Positions 44,397-55,260 of a stretch of 64,000 bases of DNA are shown one piece after another (position 1 is the first letter of the stretch; every line of letters starts with the position of its first letter). The translations under genes were made by a program, and so were the position numbers. This DNA comes from Aquabacterium sp. (GTDB lineage Bacteria > Pseudomonadota > Gammaproteobacteria > Burkholderiales > Burkholderiaceae_C). The DNA lies in the NCBI GenBank assembly GCA_023150345.1, contig JAKLLB010000013.1:1-64000 (forward strand). The letters run 5' to 3'. The notes under the pieces were generated by a model. The model ran no database searches. It was not told the origin of the DNA and saw only the letters and a program-made list of their open reading frames with translations.

Positions 44397-45434
44397 GTGC
44401 CCAGCGTCCACCGACTCGACCCCCGAGACCCCGCCGCCGCCGTGCGCTGGGACGCGTTTGTTCAAGCCTGTCCGGCAGCGACCTTCTTCCACCGCAGTGG
44501 CTGGCAGCAGGTGCTGCGCGAGGTCTACCGCCACGACACGCACTTCCTGTTTGCCGAGGAGGGCGGGCACATCACCGGCGTGCTGCCCCTGGCCCACGTG
44601 CGCAGCTGGCTGTTCGGCAGTGCACTGGTGGGCCTACCCTTCGCCGTATACGGCGGCGTCGCGGCGGTGGACGATGCCAGCGCCGAGGCGCTCGAGCAAC
44701 GGGCGGTGGCGCTGGGTCGCGAGTTGCGCGTGCCGCACCTGGAGTTGCGCAATGTCGTGCGACGGCACGGCGATTGGCCATTGCAGGACCTCTACGTCAC
44801 CTTCCGCAAGGAGATCCAGCCCGACGAAGAGGCCAACATGCTGGCCATCCCCCGCAAGCAGCGCGCGATGGTACGCAAGGGCATCAAGAACGGCCTGGTC
44901 TCACAGGTCGACCCCGGCGTCGAGCGGTTCTTTGCTCTCTATGCCGACAACGTGCACCGACACGGAACCCCGGCGATGCCGAAGCGCTGGTTCGAGACCC
45001 TGCAGCGGACCTTCGGCCCGGATTGCGAGGTGCTCACCGTCACGGCGCCCGATGGCCGCACGGTGTCCAGCGTGATGAGCTTCTACTTCCGCGACGAGGT
45101 GTTGCCGTACTACGCTGGCGACGACGTGGCCGCACGCGACCTGGCCGCCAACGACTTCAAGTACTGGGAGCTGATGCGGCGGGCATGCGGCCGCGGGCTC
45201 AAGACCTTCGACTACGGCCGCAGCAAGCACGGCACCGGTTCGTACTCGTTCAAGAAGAACTGGGGTTTCGAGCCGACGCCGCTGCACTACGAGTACTGCC
45301 TGTACTCGCGTGACTCCATCCCCCAGAACAATCCGAACAACGCCAAGTACCGCCTGCTCATCGACGCGTGGCGGCGCATGCCGCTGGCGATGGCCAACTG
45401 GCTCGGTCCGTTCATCGTGCGCAGCCTGGGGTGA
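44397..45434 (+). CDS. FemAB-family XrtA/PEP-CTERM-associated protein
   Basis: Encodes 345 residues of GNAT-like FemAB fold. Seen are 'FHRSGWQQVLREVYRHDTHFLFAEE', 'IPRKQRAMVRKGIKNGL' and 'ANDFKYWELMRRACGRGLKTFDYGRSKHGTGSYSFKKNWGFEPTPLHYEY', the last being the signature of the exosortase-associated FemAB group. FemAB proteins transfer amino acids from aminoacyl-tRNA; here the acceptor is unknown. GTG at 44397 follows the deacetylase stop by 5 bases. Confidence 0.9.
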   Translation: MPSVHRLDPRDPAAAVRWDAFVQACPAATFFHRSGWQQVLREVYRHDTHFLFAEEGGHITGVLPLAHVRSWLFGSALVGLPFAVYGGVAAVDDASAEALEQRAVALGRELRVPHLELRNVVRRHGDWPLQDLYVTFRKEIQPDEEANMLAIPRKQRAMVRKGIKNGLVSQVDPGVERFFALYADNVHRHGTPAMPKRWFETLQRTFGPDCEVLTVTAPDGRTVSSVMSFYFRDEVLPYYAGDDVAARDLAANDFKYWELMRRACGRGLKTFDYGRSKHGTGSYSFKKNWGFEPTPLHYEYCLYSRDSIPQNNPNNAKYRLLIDAWRRMPLAMANWLGPFIVRSLG

Positions 45435-45438
45435 AGCG

Positions 45439-46716
45439 ATGGCCAACCTGCTGTACCTGGTGCACCGCTTGCCGTACCCGCCCAACAAGGGCGACAAGGT
45501 GCGCTCGTTCCATCTGCTGCAGCACCTGGCCGCCCGCCACCGGGTGTACCTGGGCACCTTCATCGACGACCCCGAGGACGAAGCGCACCTGCCGCAGCTG
45601 AGCCGGTGGTGTGCCGAGGTGCATGCCGTACGCCTGCGTCCGCGGCGCGCTCGCCTGGCCAGCCTGGCGGGGTTGGCCACCGGGCAGGCGCTGACGCTGC
45701 GCTACTACCACGACGCCGGCCTGCACCGATGGGTCGACGACCTGCTCGCGCGCCAGCGCATCGATGCGGCCGTGGTCTTCTCGTCGTCGATGGCGCCCTA
45801 TGCGCAGGGTCGCAACGGCCTGCCCATGCTGGTGGATTTCGTCGACGTCGACTCGGCCAAGTGGACGCAGTACGCGGGCAATCATGCCTGGCCGTTGTCG
45901 TGGCTCTATGCGCGCGAAGGGCGCCGGCTGCTGGCCTTCGAGAGCGAGGTGGCATGCCAGGCCCAGCGCGCGTTCTTCGTGACCGACAAGGAGTGCGACC
46001 TGTTCGCCAGCCTGGCCCCGGCCTGCGTCGCTCATGTGGAGGCGCTGGGCAACGGTGTCGATGCCGCGTACTTCACGCCCCAGGATGGCCTGGCCAGTCC
46101 GTTCAGCCGCGGCGAGATTCCGCTGGTGTTCACCGGCGCCATGGACTACTGGCCCAATGTCGACGCCGTCGTCTGGTTCGCCCACGAGGTGCTGCCGCGT
46201 CTGCGCCAGAGCTGGCCGGCACTGCGTCTGCATGTGGTGGGTCGCAGCCCCACGCCCGCCGTTCAGGCGCTGGCCGGCGATGCCGTATCGGTGAGCGGGA
46301 CCGTTCCCGATGTGCGCCCGTACCTTCAGCACGCGCGCGTGGTGGTGGCGCCGCTGCGTTTGGCGCGCGGCATCCAGAACAAGATCCTCGAGGCGATGGC
46401 GATGGGACGGCCGGTCGTGGCTGCGCAGCCCTGCGTCGATGCCATCGACGCCGAGGCGGGCGCCGAGCTGCAAGGTGCGCAGGATGCTGACGACTACGTG
46501 CGCGAGATCGACCGCCTGCTGCGCGACGAGTCACGCGCAGGCGCCATGGGTGCGGCGGCGCGCGAATGCGTGCTTCGCGCCTACAGCTGGATGGCCCGGC
46601 TGAGCGGACTGGACCGGCACCTGGAGGCCGCCATCGGGGGCGCTGGCGGTTCGGCCGATACGCTGCCGGCGGCGCGTGGCGCTGGCAACCCGAACCACAC
46701 GGTCCGCACGGCATGA
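45439..46716 (+). CDS. PEP-CTERM/XrtA system glycosyltransferase (TIGR03087 family)
   Basis: Encodes 425 residues of GT-B fold. The N-terminus 'LLYLVHRLPYPPNKGDKVRSFHLLQHLAARHRVYLGTFIDDPEDE' is characteristic of this exosortase-locus glycosyltransferase. The C-terminal domain has 'FTGAMDYWPNVDAVVWFAHEVLPRLR' and 'APLRLARGIQNKILEAMAMGRPVVA'. It should add a sugar to the lipid-linked unit at the inner membrane. ATG at 45439 follows the FemAB stop; it overlaps xrtA by ATGA. Confidence 0.92.
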   Translation: MANLLYLVHRLPYPPNKGDKVRSFHLLQHLAARHRVYLGTFIDDPEDEAHLPQLSRWCAEVHAVRLRPRRARLASLAGLATGQALTLRYYHDAGLHRWVDDLLARQRIDAAVVFSSSMAPYAQGRNGLPMLVDFVDVDSAKWTQYAGNHAWPLSWLYAREGRRLLAFESEVACQAQRAFFVTDKECDLFASLAPACVAHVEALGNGVDAAYFTPQDGLASPFSRGEIPLVFTGAMDYWPNVDAVVWFAHEVLPRLRQSWPALRLHVVGRSPTPAVQALAGDAVSVSGTVPDVRPYLQHARVVVAPLRLARGIQNKILEAMAMGRPVVAAQPCVDAIDAEAGAELQGAQDADDYVREIDRLLRDESRAGAMGAAARECVLRAYSWMARLSGLDRHLEAAIGGAGGSADTLPAARGAGNPNHTVRTA

Positions 46717-48275
46717 ACATGAGCCTGGTCCTCGACACCCCGCGCACGCAGTCGTGGCGCACCACACTGCCGGCGCTGGTCCTGTGGCTGGCGCTGACCG
46801 GTGCGCTGTTCTACGACACGTTCGCCGCGATGGTCGGGATCTGGTACCGATCCGAGACCTTTGCCCATGCCTTCGCCGTGCCACCACTCGTGCTGTGGAT
46901 GGTCTGGCGCCGGCGTGCCGTGCTGGCTCCCATGGTGCCGGTGGCCTGGCCGATCGCGCTGCTGCCCTTCGCCCTGGCGGCACTGGGCTGGCTGGCCGGT
47001 CGGCTGGTGGCGGCCAACGCGGTGATGCAACTGTCCGCCACCGCGATGCTGGTGCTGGCGGTGCCGGCATTGGTGGGCTGGCAGGTCACGCGGGTCATCC
47101 TGTTCCCGCTGGTCTACCTGTTCTTCGCGGTGCCGATCGGCGAGTTCATGATTCCGCCGCTCATGCAATGGACGGCCGACTTCACGGTCTGGGCGCTGCG
47201 ACTGAGCGGCATTCCGGTCTACCGCGAAGGGCTGCAGTTCGTCATCCCCAGTGGCAATTGGTCGGTGGTGGAGGCCTGCAGCGGCGTGCGTTACCTCATG
47301 GCCTCGTTCATGGTGGGCACGTTGTTCGGATACCTGAACTACCAGTCGTGGCAGCGGCGCTGGATCTTTGCCGGCGTGTCGCTGGCGGTGCCCATCCTTG
47401 CGAATTGGTTGCGCGCCTACATGATCGTCATGCTCGGTCACCTGTCGGGCAACAAGCTCGCCGTTGGCGCCGACCATCTGGTGTATGGCTGGGTGTTCTT
47501 CGGCATCGTCATCACGCTGCTGTTCATGATCGGGGCGCGCTGGGCGGAACCAGAAGCCGCTGCTGCGCCAGAAGCGACGGGCGCAGCAGGCACGGGTCCG
47601 CTTCGTGCACACGGGGGGCTCGTCGTACTGGCCATCGGGGTGCTGCTGGCGGCCGCACCGCGGCTGTGGTTGTCGCGGCTGGATGCGGCGGTATCGCAGG
47701 CGCCGGTCCGATTGGCACTGCCCTCGACGGCCGCTGACTGGACCCGCATCGACCAGGTTCCGGAGTTCAGGCCCCGCTACATCGAACCGTCAGCGCAGGC
47801 CGAGGCGATCTACCAGCACAGCGCGGGCGACGGCCCGGTGGGCGTCTACCTGGCGTACTACCGCGGCCAGACGGAGCAGCGCAAGCTCGTCAGCTCCGAG
47901 AACGTGATCGTCACGTCGAAAGACGCGTTGTGGCATGCGGTCGACGTGAACACGGTCGGGCTGCCCGGCAGCGGAGTGGCCGTGAGGCAGACGCGACTGC
48001 AGGCACACACCGCCCAGGGTGGCGGCGAGCGTGCGGCGATGCTCGTCTGGCAGATCTACTGGGTCAACGGCGAGTTCGTGCACGAGGACTACCGTGCCAA
48101 GCTGCTCGGTGCGTGGCAGCGCCTGCGCGGCATGGGCGACGAGTCGGCCGCGATCGTGTTGTATGCACCCGAGCGGCCCGGCCACAGCGCCCGGCCGGCG
48201 CTCGACCGATTCATTGCCGCCAACCAAGACAGCCTGCGCCGCGCGCTGGACCAGGCGCGTGACGGCAGGCCGTGA
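46713..48275 (+). CDS. xrtA: exosortase A fused to EpsI-type domain
   Basis: Encodes 520 residues. The first about 290 are a polytopic exosortase with the catalytic triad C189 ('VVEACSGVRYLMAS'), R234 ('NWLRAYMIVMLGH') and H255 ('GADHLVYGWVFFG'). After a proline/alanine linker, residues about 310-515 form an EpsI domain with one membrane segment ('WTRIDQVPEFRPRYIEPSAQAEAIYQ', 'VGVYLAYYRGQTEQRKLVSSENVI'). It cuts PEP-CTERM proteins at the membrane and probably transfers them to a carrier. ATG 46713 overlaps the upstream stop; ATG 46719 is possible. Confidence 0.96.
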   Translation: MNMSLVLDTPRTQSWRTTLPALVLWLALTGALFYDTFAAMVGIWYRSETFAHAFAVPPLVLWMVWRRRAVLAPMVPVAWPIALLPFALAALGWLAGRLVAANAVMQLSATAMLVLAVPALVGWQVTRVILFPLVYLFFAVPIGEFMIPPLMQWTADFTVWALRLSGIPVYREGLQFVIPSGNWSVVEACSGVRYLMASFMVGTLFGYLNYQSWQRRWIFAGVSLAVPILANWLRAYMIVMLGHLSGNKLAVGADHLVYGWVFFGIVITLLFMIGARWAEPEAAAAPEATGAAGTGPLRAHGGLVVLAIGVLLAAAPRLWLSRLDAAVSQAPVRLALPSTAADWTRIDQVPEFRPRYIEPSAQAEAIYQHSAGDGPVGVYLAYYRGQTEQRKLVSSENVIVTSKDALWHAVDVNTVGLPGSGVAVRQTRLQAHTAQGGGERAAMLVWQIYWVNGEFVHEDYRAKLLGAWQRLRGMGDESAAIVLYAPERPGHSARPALDRFIAANQDSLRRALDQARDGRP

Positions 48276-48348
48276 CAACCCCGTCGAGCGCGCAGCACCC
48301 GCTTCTACCCATGATCCAAATTCACGTGTATCTCGGAGGACACATCGC

Positions 48349-49629
<1,281 letters not shown>

Positions 49630-49679
49630 GCCGGCGTGGCACCGGCGTCGATCGCTGGTGCCGTTGAGGGGCGCTGCGC

Positions 49680-51164
49680 ATGCTGTTCACGACTGCGGCG
49701 TTCCTGCTGCTGTACTTGCCGCTGACACTGGCGGGCTTCTTCCTGCTGGGTCGATGGCGGCCGTCAGCTGCCGCGGCGTGGCTGCTGCTGGCCTCGCTGG
49801 TGTTCTACGCACACTGGATGCCGGCGTTCACCCTGCTGCTGCTCGCCTCGATCGTTGCCAATTTCTGGCTGGGGCGGCAGATCGTCCACGCACTGCGTGC
49901 CGGTCGGCGGCCTTCGGCGCGCTGGTGGTTCGCCATCGGCGTGTCGATGAACCTCGGTGCACTGGGCTACTTCAAGTACGCGAACTTCTTCGTCGACAAC
50001 GTCAACGCGGTACTGGGCTTGGACTGGGCGCCGGTACGGGTCATCCTGCCCATCGGCATCTCGTTCTACACGTTCACGCAAATCGCCTACTTGGCCGACG
50101 CGTTTCAAGGCAAGGTCGACGAGAGCAACCCGATCCACTACGGCTTGTTCGTCACCTACTTCCCGCACCTCGTGGCAGGTCCAGTGCTGCACCACGCGCA
50201 GATGATGCCGCAGTTCGCGGATGCGGCCATCTACAGGCCGCAGGCTCGGCGGTTCGTCGGCGGACTGGCCATCTTCGCGATCGGCCTGTTCAAGAAGGTG
50301 GTACTCGCGGACGGCATCGCGCCGTACGCGGATGCCATTTTCGTGCCCGTGGACGCCGGTGCAACTCCGACGACACTCGAGGCGTGGCTGGGCTCGCTGG
50401 CCTACACGCTGCAGCTGTATTTCGACTTCTCCGGCTATTCCGACATGGCGATCGGGCTTTCGCATCTGTTCAACGTGCGCCTGCCCTACAACTTCGATTC
50501 GCCCTACCAGGCGCGCAACATCTCCGAGTTCTGGCGGCGCTGGCACATCTCGTTGTCCACATTCCTGCGCGACTATCTCTACATTCCCTTGGGGGGCAAT
50601 CGCCTGGGCGGCGTGCGGCGGTATCTCAATCTCGCTGCGACGATGCTGCTGGGTGGCCTGTGGCACGGTGCCGCCTGGACGTTCGTGGTGTGGGGTGGGC
50701 TCCACGGTGCTTATCTCGTGGTCAACCACGGTTGGCGTGGCTTGATGGGGCAGGGGCGCCTTCGCAGGTGGGAGTCGAACTGGGCATACGGCACATCTGC
50801 CTGGGCGATCACGCTGTTGTGCGTGGTTGTGGCGTGGGTGTTCTTCCGGGCACAGTCCTTTGGTGGCGCCTGGCGCATGCTGCAGGGGCTGGCCGGTGTT
50901 GGCCAGTACGGGGACATCCATGCGCTGTGCTGGAACGCCGGGTTGTCCCTGTCCGCAGGACTCGGATGGTGCGCTGTGCTGGGTGCCGTTGCACTGCTGG
51001 CGCCGAACAGCAACTCGCTGGGGGAGCGTGCATTGGCCTTTCTGGATCGACGAGGCGCCTGGCGGCAGGCCACCGCCGGTGCGGTCATCACCGCCATTGC
51101 CGCGCTGCTGCTGGTCAATGTTGCGCGTGACAGCGTCAGCGCTTTCATCTACTTCAACTTCTAG
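49680..51164 (+). CDS. MBOAT-family O-acyltransferase (AlgI-like)
   Basis: Encodes 494 residues with about ten membrane segments. Signature regions are 'FPHLVAGPVLHHAQMMPQF', 'YFDFSGYSDMAIGLSHLFNVRLPYNFDSPYQARNISEFWRRWHISLSTFLRDYLYIPLGGNR' and the catalytic-His region 'LGGLWHGAAWTFVVWGGLHGAYLV'. AlgI-type enzymes pass an acetyl group across the membrane to a periplasmic polysaccharide acylation partner, here probably the next gene product. ATG 49680 follows TTGAGGGG. Confidence 0.93.
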   Translation: MLFTTAAFLLLYLPLTLAGFFLLGRWRPSAAAAWLLLASLVFYAHWMPAFTLLLLASIVANFWLGRQIVHALRAGRRPSARWWFAIGVSMNLGALGYFKYANFFVDNVNAVLGLDWAPVRVILPIGISFYTFTQIAYLADAFQGKVDESNPIHYGLFVTYFPHLVAGPVLHHAQMMPQFADAAIYRPQARRFVGGLAIFAIGLFKKVVLADGIAPYADAIFVPVDAGATPTTLEAWLGSLAYTLQLYFDFSGYSDMAIGLSHLFNVRLPYNFDSPYQARNISEFWRRWHISLSTFLRDYLYIPLGGNRLGGVRRYLNLAATMLLGGLWHGAAWTFVVWGGLHGAYLVVNHGWRGLMGQGRLRRWESNWAYGTSAWAITLLCVVVAWVFFRAQSFGGAWRMLQGLAGVGQYGDIHALCWNAGLSLSAGLGWCAVLGAVALLAPNSNSLGERALAFLDRRGAWRQATAGAVITAIAALLLVNVARDSVSAFIYFNF

Positions 51165-51168
51165 TGCC

Positions 51169-52245
51169 ATGGTCATGCGGCCCGTTCTATTTGGCGTGAC
51201 CGGAGCCGCGACTCTGTTGCTGGCGTTCGAGCTGGCTCTGAGGCTGTTGCCGGTATCCACCGCCACCATGACGGGCTATCACGTGGATCCGATGATCATC
51301 GGCTACCCGCCTGGGCACCAATGGGTCGTGTCAACGGGGTGGGATCTGCGAAACGCACAGCGCTTGCGAGCCAACAACCTCGGGTTCGCCGCTGACGCGG
51401 ACTTCGGCCCCGATCCGAGTGCCATCGGACTGATCGGAGACAGCTACGTCGAGGCGTCGATGCTCGAATCGGGCTCGCGGCCGGCGACGCAGCTTGCACA
51501 CGCGCTGCGCTCCGCGGGGCATGCCAGACCGGTCTACGGCATGGGCGGTCCCGGTTCATCGCTGCTGGACTACGCCGAACGCATCCGGTTTGCCCGCCAG
51601 CGGCTGACGCTGCGCGACTTCGTCGTGCTGCTGGAGCCTGGTGATGTGCGCCAGTCGATCTGCGGGTCGGGCAACGTGCATGCCGCTTGCCTCGATCCGA
51701 TCACGTTCGCGCCCAGGGTTCAGCGACAGGCCGAACCATCTGCGATCCGACGTGTCGCACGGCACTCGGCACTGGCGCAGTACATTGCGGGACAGCTCAA
51801 GGTGACCGATCCGCGCAGGCTGCTGGCGCAGGCCTTCCAGGACTCGCAGCCGCCCGTGCACGGCATTGAGGCCAATGCGCAGCCGAGCCGCGATGTGGCT
51901 GCAAGTCAACCTGGGTTGCCCCCTGATCGAGTGCGCGTGGTCCAGGCGGTGGCCGATGCGTTCTTCGAACGTGTCGCGACTTCGGCGCAAGGCCGCCTGG
52001 TCCTGCTGGTCGATGGCCGGCGTTCCGCAAGACCCGGACCGCCCTCGGTTCAGATGCTCGAACGCGACGTGTTTGTGAAGCTGGCTTGGGAGCGCGGGGC
52101 CGAAGTCATCGATGCCGAGCGCGTCTATGCCACCCACTGGGAGGGCTCGACGCTCTCGCTCGAGGTCGGGCCCTATGACCGCCATCTCAACGCGTTGGGC
52201 GTCGGCCTGCTGATGAAGGCCGTGGCGTCGAGAGGTCCGTGGTGA
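51169..52245 (+). CDS. SGNH/AlgX-like hydrolase-acyltransferase, partner of the MBOAT protein
   Basis: Encodes 358 residues with an N-terminal membrane anchor (about 5-25). The SGNH fold shows block I 'GLIGDSYVEASM' (catalytic Ser in GDS) and a C-terminal 'DRHLNALGVGLL' with the D-x-x-H pair, as in the AlgX/AlgJ group, though overall similarity is loose. It likely acetylates the exopolysaccharide in the periplasm (inference from context). ATG 51169 lies 5 bases after the MBOAT stop; ATG 51175 is an alternative. Shares one base with the next start (TGATG). Confidence 0.72.
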   Translation: MVMRPVLFGVTGAATLLLAFELALRLLPVSTATMTGYHVDPMIIGYPPGHQWVVSTGWDLRNAQRLRANNLGFAADADFGPDPSAIGLIGDSYVEASMLESGSRPATQLAHALRSAGHARPVYGMGGPGSSLLDYAERIRFARQRLTLRDFVVLLEPGDVRQSICGSGNVHAACLDPITFAPRVQRQAEPSAIRRVARHSALAQYIAGQLKVTDPRRLLAQAFQDSQPPVHGIEANAQPSRDVAASQPGLPPDRVRVVQAVADAFFERVATSAQGRLVLLVDGRRSARPGPPSVQMLERDVFVKLAWERGAEVIDAERVYATHWEGSTLSLEVGPYDRHLNALGVGLLMKAVASRGPW

Positions 52246-53450
52246 TGCGCGACCTGAACCCGACATCGGCGGGGTTGGCTCCGGGGGCGCGTGAGGTCCC
52301 GCTGATCGCCCACATCGTCTACCGCTTCGACACAGGTGGCCTGGAGAACGGCCTGGTCAATCTGATCAACCACATGCCGGCGGATGCCTACCGGCATGTG
52401 GTGATCGCGTTGACCGAGGTCACCGCGTTCGCGCAACGCATCCAGCGGTCCGATGTGCGCTGTATCGCGTTGCACAAGCCGCCGGGTCATGCATTGCGGC
52501 TGTACCCGCAGCTGTGGCGCCTGCTGCGCGAGCTGCGGCCGGCCGTCGTGCACACCCGCAATCTGGCGGCGCTGGAATGCGCGGCACCGGCCTGGGCGGC
52601 CGGGGTGCCGGTGCGGGTGCACGGTGAGCACGGGCGCGATGTCGAGGACCTGGACGGGCGCAACCGCAAGTACCAGTGGATCCGGCGGCTCTACCGCCCG
52701 TGGGTGAGCCACTACGTCGCGCTGTCGGCCGACCTGGGCGCCTACCTGCGCGAGCGTGTCGGTGTCGCAGCGGCTGACGTGAGCCAGATCTACAACGGTG
52801 TGGATACCGTCCGGTTCCGTCCCGAAGGCGCCGTTCCGGCCGCGCTGCCGGGCTGCCCGTTCGACCCGGCACAGCATTGGCTGGTGGGTACGGTGGGGCG
52901 GATGCAGGCGGTGAAGGACCAGCCCACCCTGGCGCGGGCGTTCGTCCGGATGGTGCAAACGCTGGGCGAACATGCCGGGCATGCCCGGCTGGTGATGGTG
53001 GGCGACGGCCCGATGCGTGCTCAGGTGCAGGCCATCGTCGACGAGGCCGGCCTGTCGCAGCGGGTGTGGCTGCCCGGCGAGCGGCAGGATGTGGCAGATG
53101 TCATGCGCGCGCTGAGTTGCTTCGCTCTGCCGTCGCGGGCCGAGGGCATCTCCAATACCATCCTCGAGGCGATGGCCAGTGGCCTGCCCGTGGTGGCCAC
53201 GCGGGTGGGCGGCAACGCCGAGCTGGTCAGCGAAGGCCGCACCGGCCATCTGGTGCCACCCGGTGACCCCGCAGCCTTGGCCATGGCGCTGGCGGAGCTG
53301 TTGACGGAGCCTCGGCGGAGCATGACCATGGGCCTGGAGGCGCGCGACGTGGCCGAACGACAATTCAGCCTGCAGGCCATGGTCGCTCGCTACCAGGCCG
53401 TCTACGACCAGCAGCTGCGCCGCGTGCGCAGCCCCAAACCGGCCCCCTGA
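52245..53450 (+). CDS. PEP-CTERM/XrtA system glycosyltransferase (TIGR03088 family)
   Basis: Encodes 401 residues of GT4 type. The N-terminus 'IAHIVYRFDTGGLENGLVNLINHMP' and 'EHGRDVEDLDGRNRKYQWIRRLYRP' mark this exosortase-locus family. The C-terminal donor site has 'VGTVGRMQAVKDQPTLARAF' and 'PSRAEGISNTILEAMASGLPVVATRVGGNAELV' (E-x7-E-like). ATG 52245 is preferred for the AGAGG 9 bases upstream; GTGs at 52239 and 52242 are in frame. Confidence 0.92.
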   Translation: MRDLNPTSAGLAPGAREVPLIAHIVYRFDTGGLENGLVNLINHMPADAYRHVVIALTEVTAFAQRIQRSDVRCIALHKPPGHALRLYPQLWRLLRELRPAVVHTRNLAALECAAPAWAAGVPVRVHGEHGRDVEDLDGRNRKYQWIRRLYRPWVSHYVALSADLGAYLRERVGVAAADVSQIYNGVDTVRFRPEGAVPAALPGCPFDPAQHWLVGTVGRMQAVKDQPTLARAFVRMVQTLGEHAGHARLVMVGDGPMRAQVQAIVDEAGLSQRVWLPGERQDVADVMRALSCFALPSRAEGISNTILEAMASGLPVVATRVGGNAELVSEGRTGHLVPPGDPAALAMALAELLTEPRRSMTMGLEARDVAERQFSLQAMVARYQAVYDQQLRRVRSPKPAP

Positions 53451-53456
53451 CCAACC

Positions 53457-55229
53457 ATGTGCGGAATCACCGGCCTATTCGACACCCGCGGCCATCGCCA
53501 GATCGACGCCGCGGCTCTGAGGCGCATGAACGACGCCCAGCACCATCGCGGGCCGGACGAGGGCAGCATCCACATCGAGCCGGGCGTCGGGTTTGGCCAC
53601 CGTCGGCTGTCCATCATCGACATCGCCACCGGCCAGCAGCCGCTGTTCAATGAAGACGGCTCGGTGGTCATCGTCTTCAATGGCGAGATCTACAACTACC
53701 AGTCGCTGATTCCGGAACTGCAGGCGCTGGGTCATGTGTTCCACACCAAGAGCGACACCGAAGTCATCGTCCACGCCTGGGAAACCTGGGGCGAGGACTG
53801 CGTGAAGCGCCTGCGTGGCATGTTCGCGTTCGCGCTGTGGGACCGCAACCGCCAGACCTTCTTCATGGCGCGCGATCGGCTGGCGGTCAAGCCGATGTTC
53901 TATGCCGTGCTGGACGACGGCCTGCTGCTGTTCGGTTCGGAACTGAAGTCACTGCTGGCCTATCGTGGGCCCGGTGGCGCCGCGCTGCGGCGCGACATCG
54001 ACCCGCTGGCGGTGGAAGAGTACTTCGCGCTGGGCTATGTGGCCGAGCCGCGCACCATCTTCAAGCAGGCACGCAAGCTCGCGCCTGCGCACACCTTGTG
54101 CTGGAAGCGCGGCGAGCCCGCGCCCGAGCCGCGACCCTACTGGGACGTGCGGTTTAGCCTGGACAGCCTCATCGGCGCCGATGATGCCTGCGAGGAGCTG
54201 CGCCACCGGCTGGAGGAGTCGGTGCGGTTGCGCCTGATCGCCGAAGTGCCTCTGGGCGCCTTCCTGTCGGGCGGCGTTGACTCCAGTGCGGTGGTGGCCA
54301 CCATGGCCGGGCTGTCCAACGACCCGGTGAACACCTGCTCGATCGCCTTCGACGACCCTGCCTTCAACGAGTCGGCCTTCGCGCAGGTCGTGGCCGATCG
54401 CTACCAGACGCGCCATTTCGTCGAAACGGTGCAGAGCGACGACTTCGATCTCATCGACACGCTGGCGCGGCTGTACGACGAACCCTATGCCGACAGCTCG
54501 GCCATTCCCACCTATCGGGTCTGCCAGCTGGCCCGCAAGCGGGTGACGGTGGCCCTGTCGGGCGATGGTGGCGACGAGAGCTTCGGCGGCTATCGCCGCT
54601 ACCGGCTGCACCTGATGGAAGAGCGCATGCGCGCTGCGCTGCCCGAAGGCGTGCGCCGCCCGCTGTTCGGTTTGCTCGGCCGTGTCTACCCCAAGGCCGA
54701 CTGGGCGCCGCGCGTCTTTCGCGCCAAGACCACCTTCGAGGGCATGGCGCGCAGCTCGGTGCAGGCCTACTTCCACTCGGTGTCCATCCTGCGTGGGCCG
54801 ATGCGCGATGCGCTGTTCAGCCCGCAGTTCAAGGCCGCGCTGGCCGGCTACGACGCGCAGCAGGTCTTCGAACACCATGCCGCACGCGCCGGCACCGACG
54901 ATCCACTCGCCCTGATTCAGTACCTCGACCTCAAGACCTACCTCGTGGGCGACATCAACACCAAGGTCGACCGCGCCAGCATGGCGCACAGCCTGGAAGT
55001 GCGCGAGCCGCTGATGGACCACGAACTGGTCGAATGGCTCGCCACACTGCCGTCGAGCCTGAAGATCCGGGGCCAGGAGGGCAAGTACCTGCTCAAGAAG
55101 GCGATGGAGCCCAAGCTGCCGCACGACATCCTCTACCGGCCGAAGATGGGCTTTGCCGTGCCGCTGGCGCGCTGGTTCCGCGGCCCGCCTTCCTGCGCAA
55201 TGTGGTCGACGACGGACCGGCCACTGTGA
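53457..55229 (+). CDS. XrtA-associated asparagine synthetase-type amidotransferase, C-terminus apparently frameshifted
   Basis: Encodes 590 residues as read. Class II glutaminase with Cys2 ('MCGITGLFD'), 'HHRGPDEGS' and 'IVFNGEIYNYQ', followed by an ATP-pyrophosphatase domain ('AFLSGGVDSSAVVA' near residue 271, 'ALSGDGGDESFGGYRRY'). After 'MGFAVPLARWFRGP' the frame runs into 12 unrelated residues and stops. In the adjacent frame 'AFLRNVV...' follows, the usual end of this family, with a TGA at 55259-55261 that overlaps the next ATG. About 40 codons of the last region look deleted out of frame near 55185-55192. Function would be amidation of a uronic acid or peptide carboxylate; this copy may be impaired. 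Confidence 0.85.
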   Translation: MCGITGLFDTRGHRQIDAAALRRMNDAQHHRGPDEGSIHIEPGVGFGHRRLSIIDIATGQQPLFNEDGSVVIVFNGEIYNYQSLIPELQALGHVFHTKSDTEVIVHAWETWGEDCVKRLRGMFAFALWDRNRQTFFMARDRLAVKPMFYAVLDDGLLLFGSELKSLLAYRGPGGAALRRDIDPLAVEEYFALGYVAEPRTIFKQARKLAPAHTLCWKRGEPAPEPRPYWDVRFSLDSLIGADDACEELRHRLEESVRLRLIAEVPLGAFLSGGVDSSAVVATMAGLSNDPVNTCSIAFDDPAFNESAFAQVVADRYQTRHFVETVQSDDFDLIDTLARLYDEPYADSSAIPTYRVCQLARKRVTVALSGDGGDESFGGYRRYRLHLMEERMRAALPEGVRRPLFGLLGRVYPKADWAPRVFRAKTTFEGMARSSVQAYFHSVSILRGPMRDALFSPQFKAALAGYDAQQVFEHHAARAGTDDPLALIQYLDLKTYLVGDINTKVDRASMAHSLEVREPLMDHELVEWLATLPSSLKIRGQEGKYLLKKAMEPKLPHDILYRPKMGFAVPLARWFRGPPSCAMWSTTDRPL

Positions 55230-55260
55230 TCGCCGACACCCAGGAAGCGGCGGTGGCCTG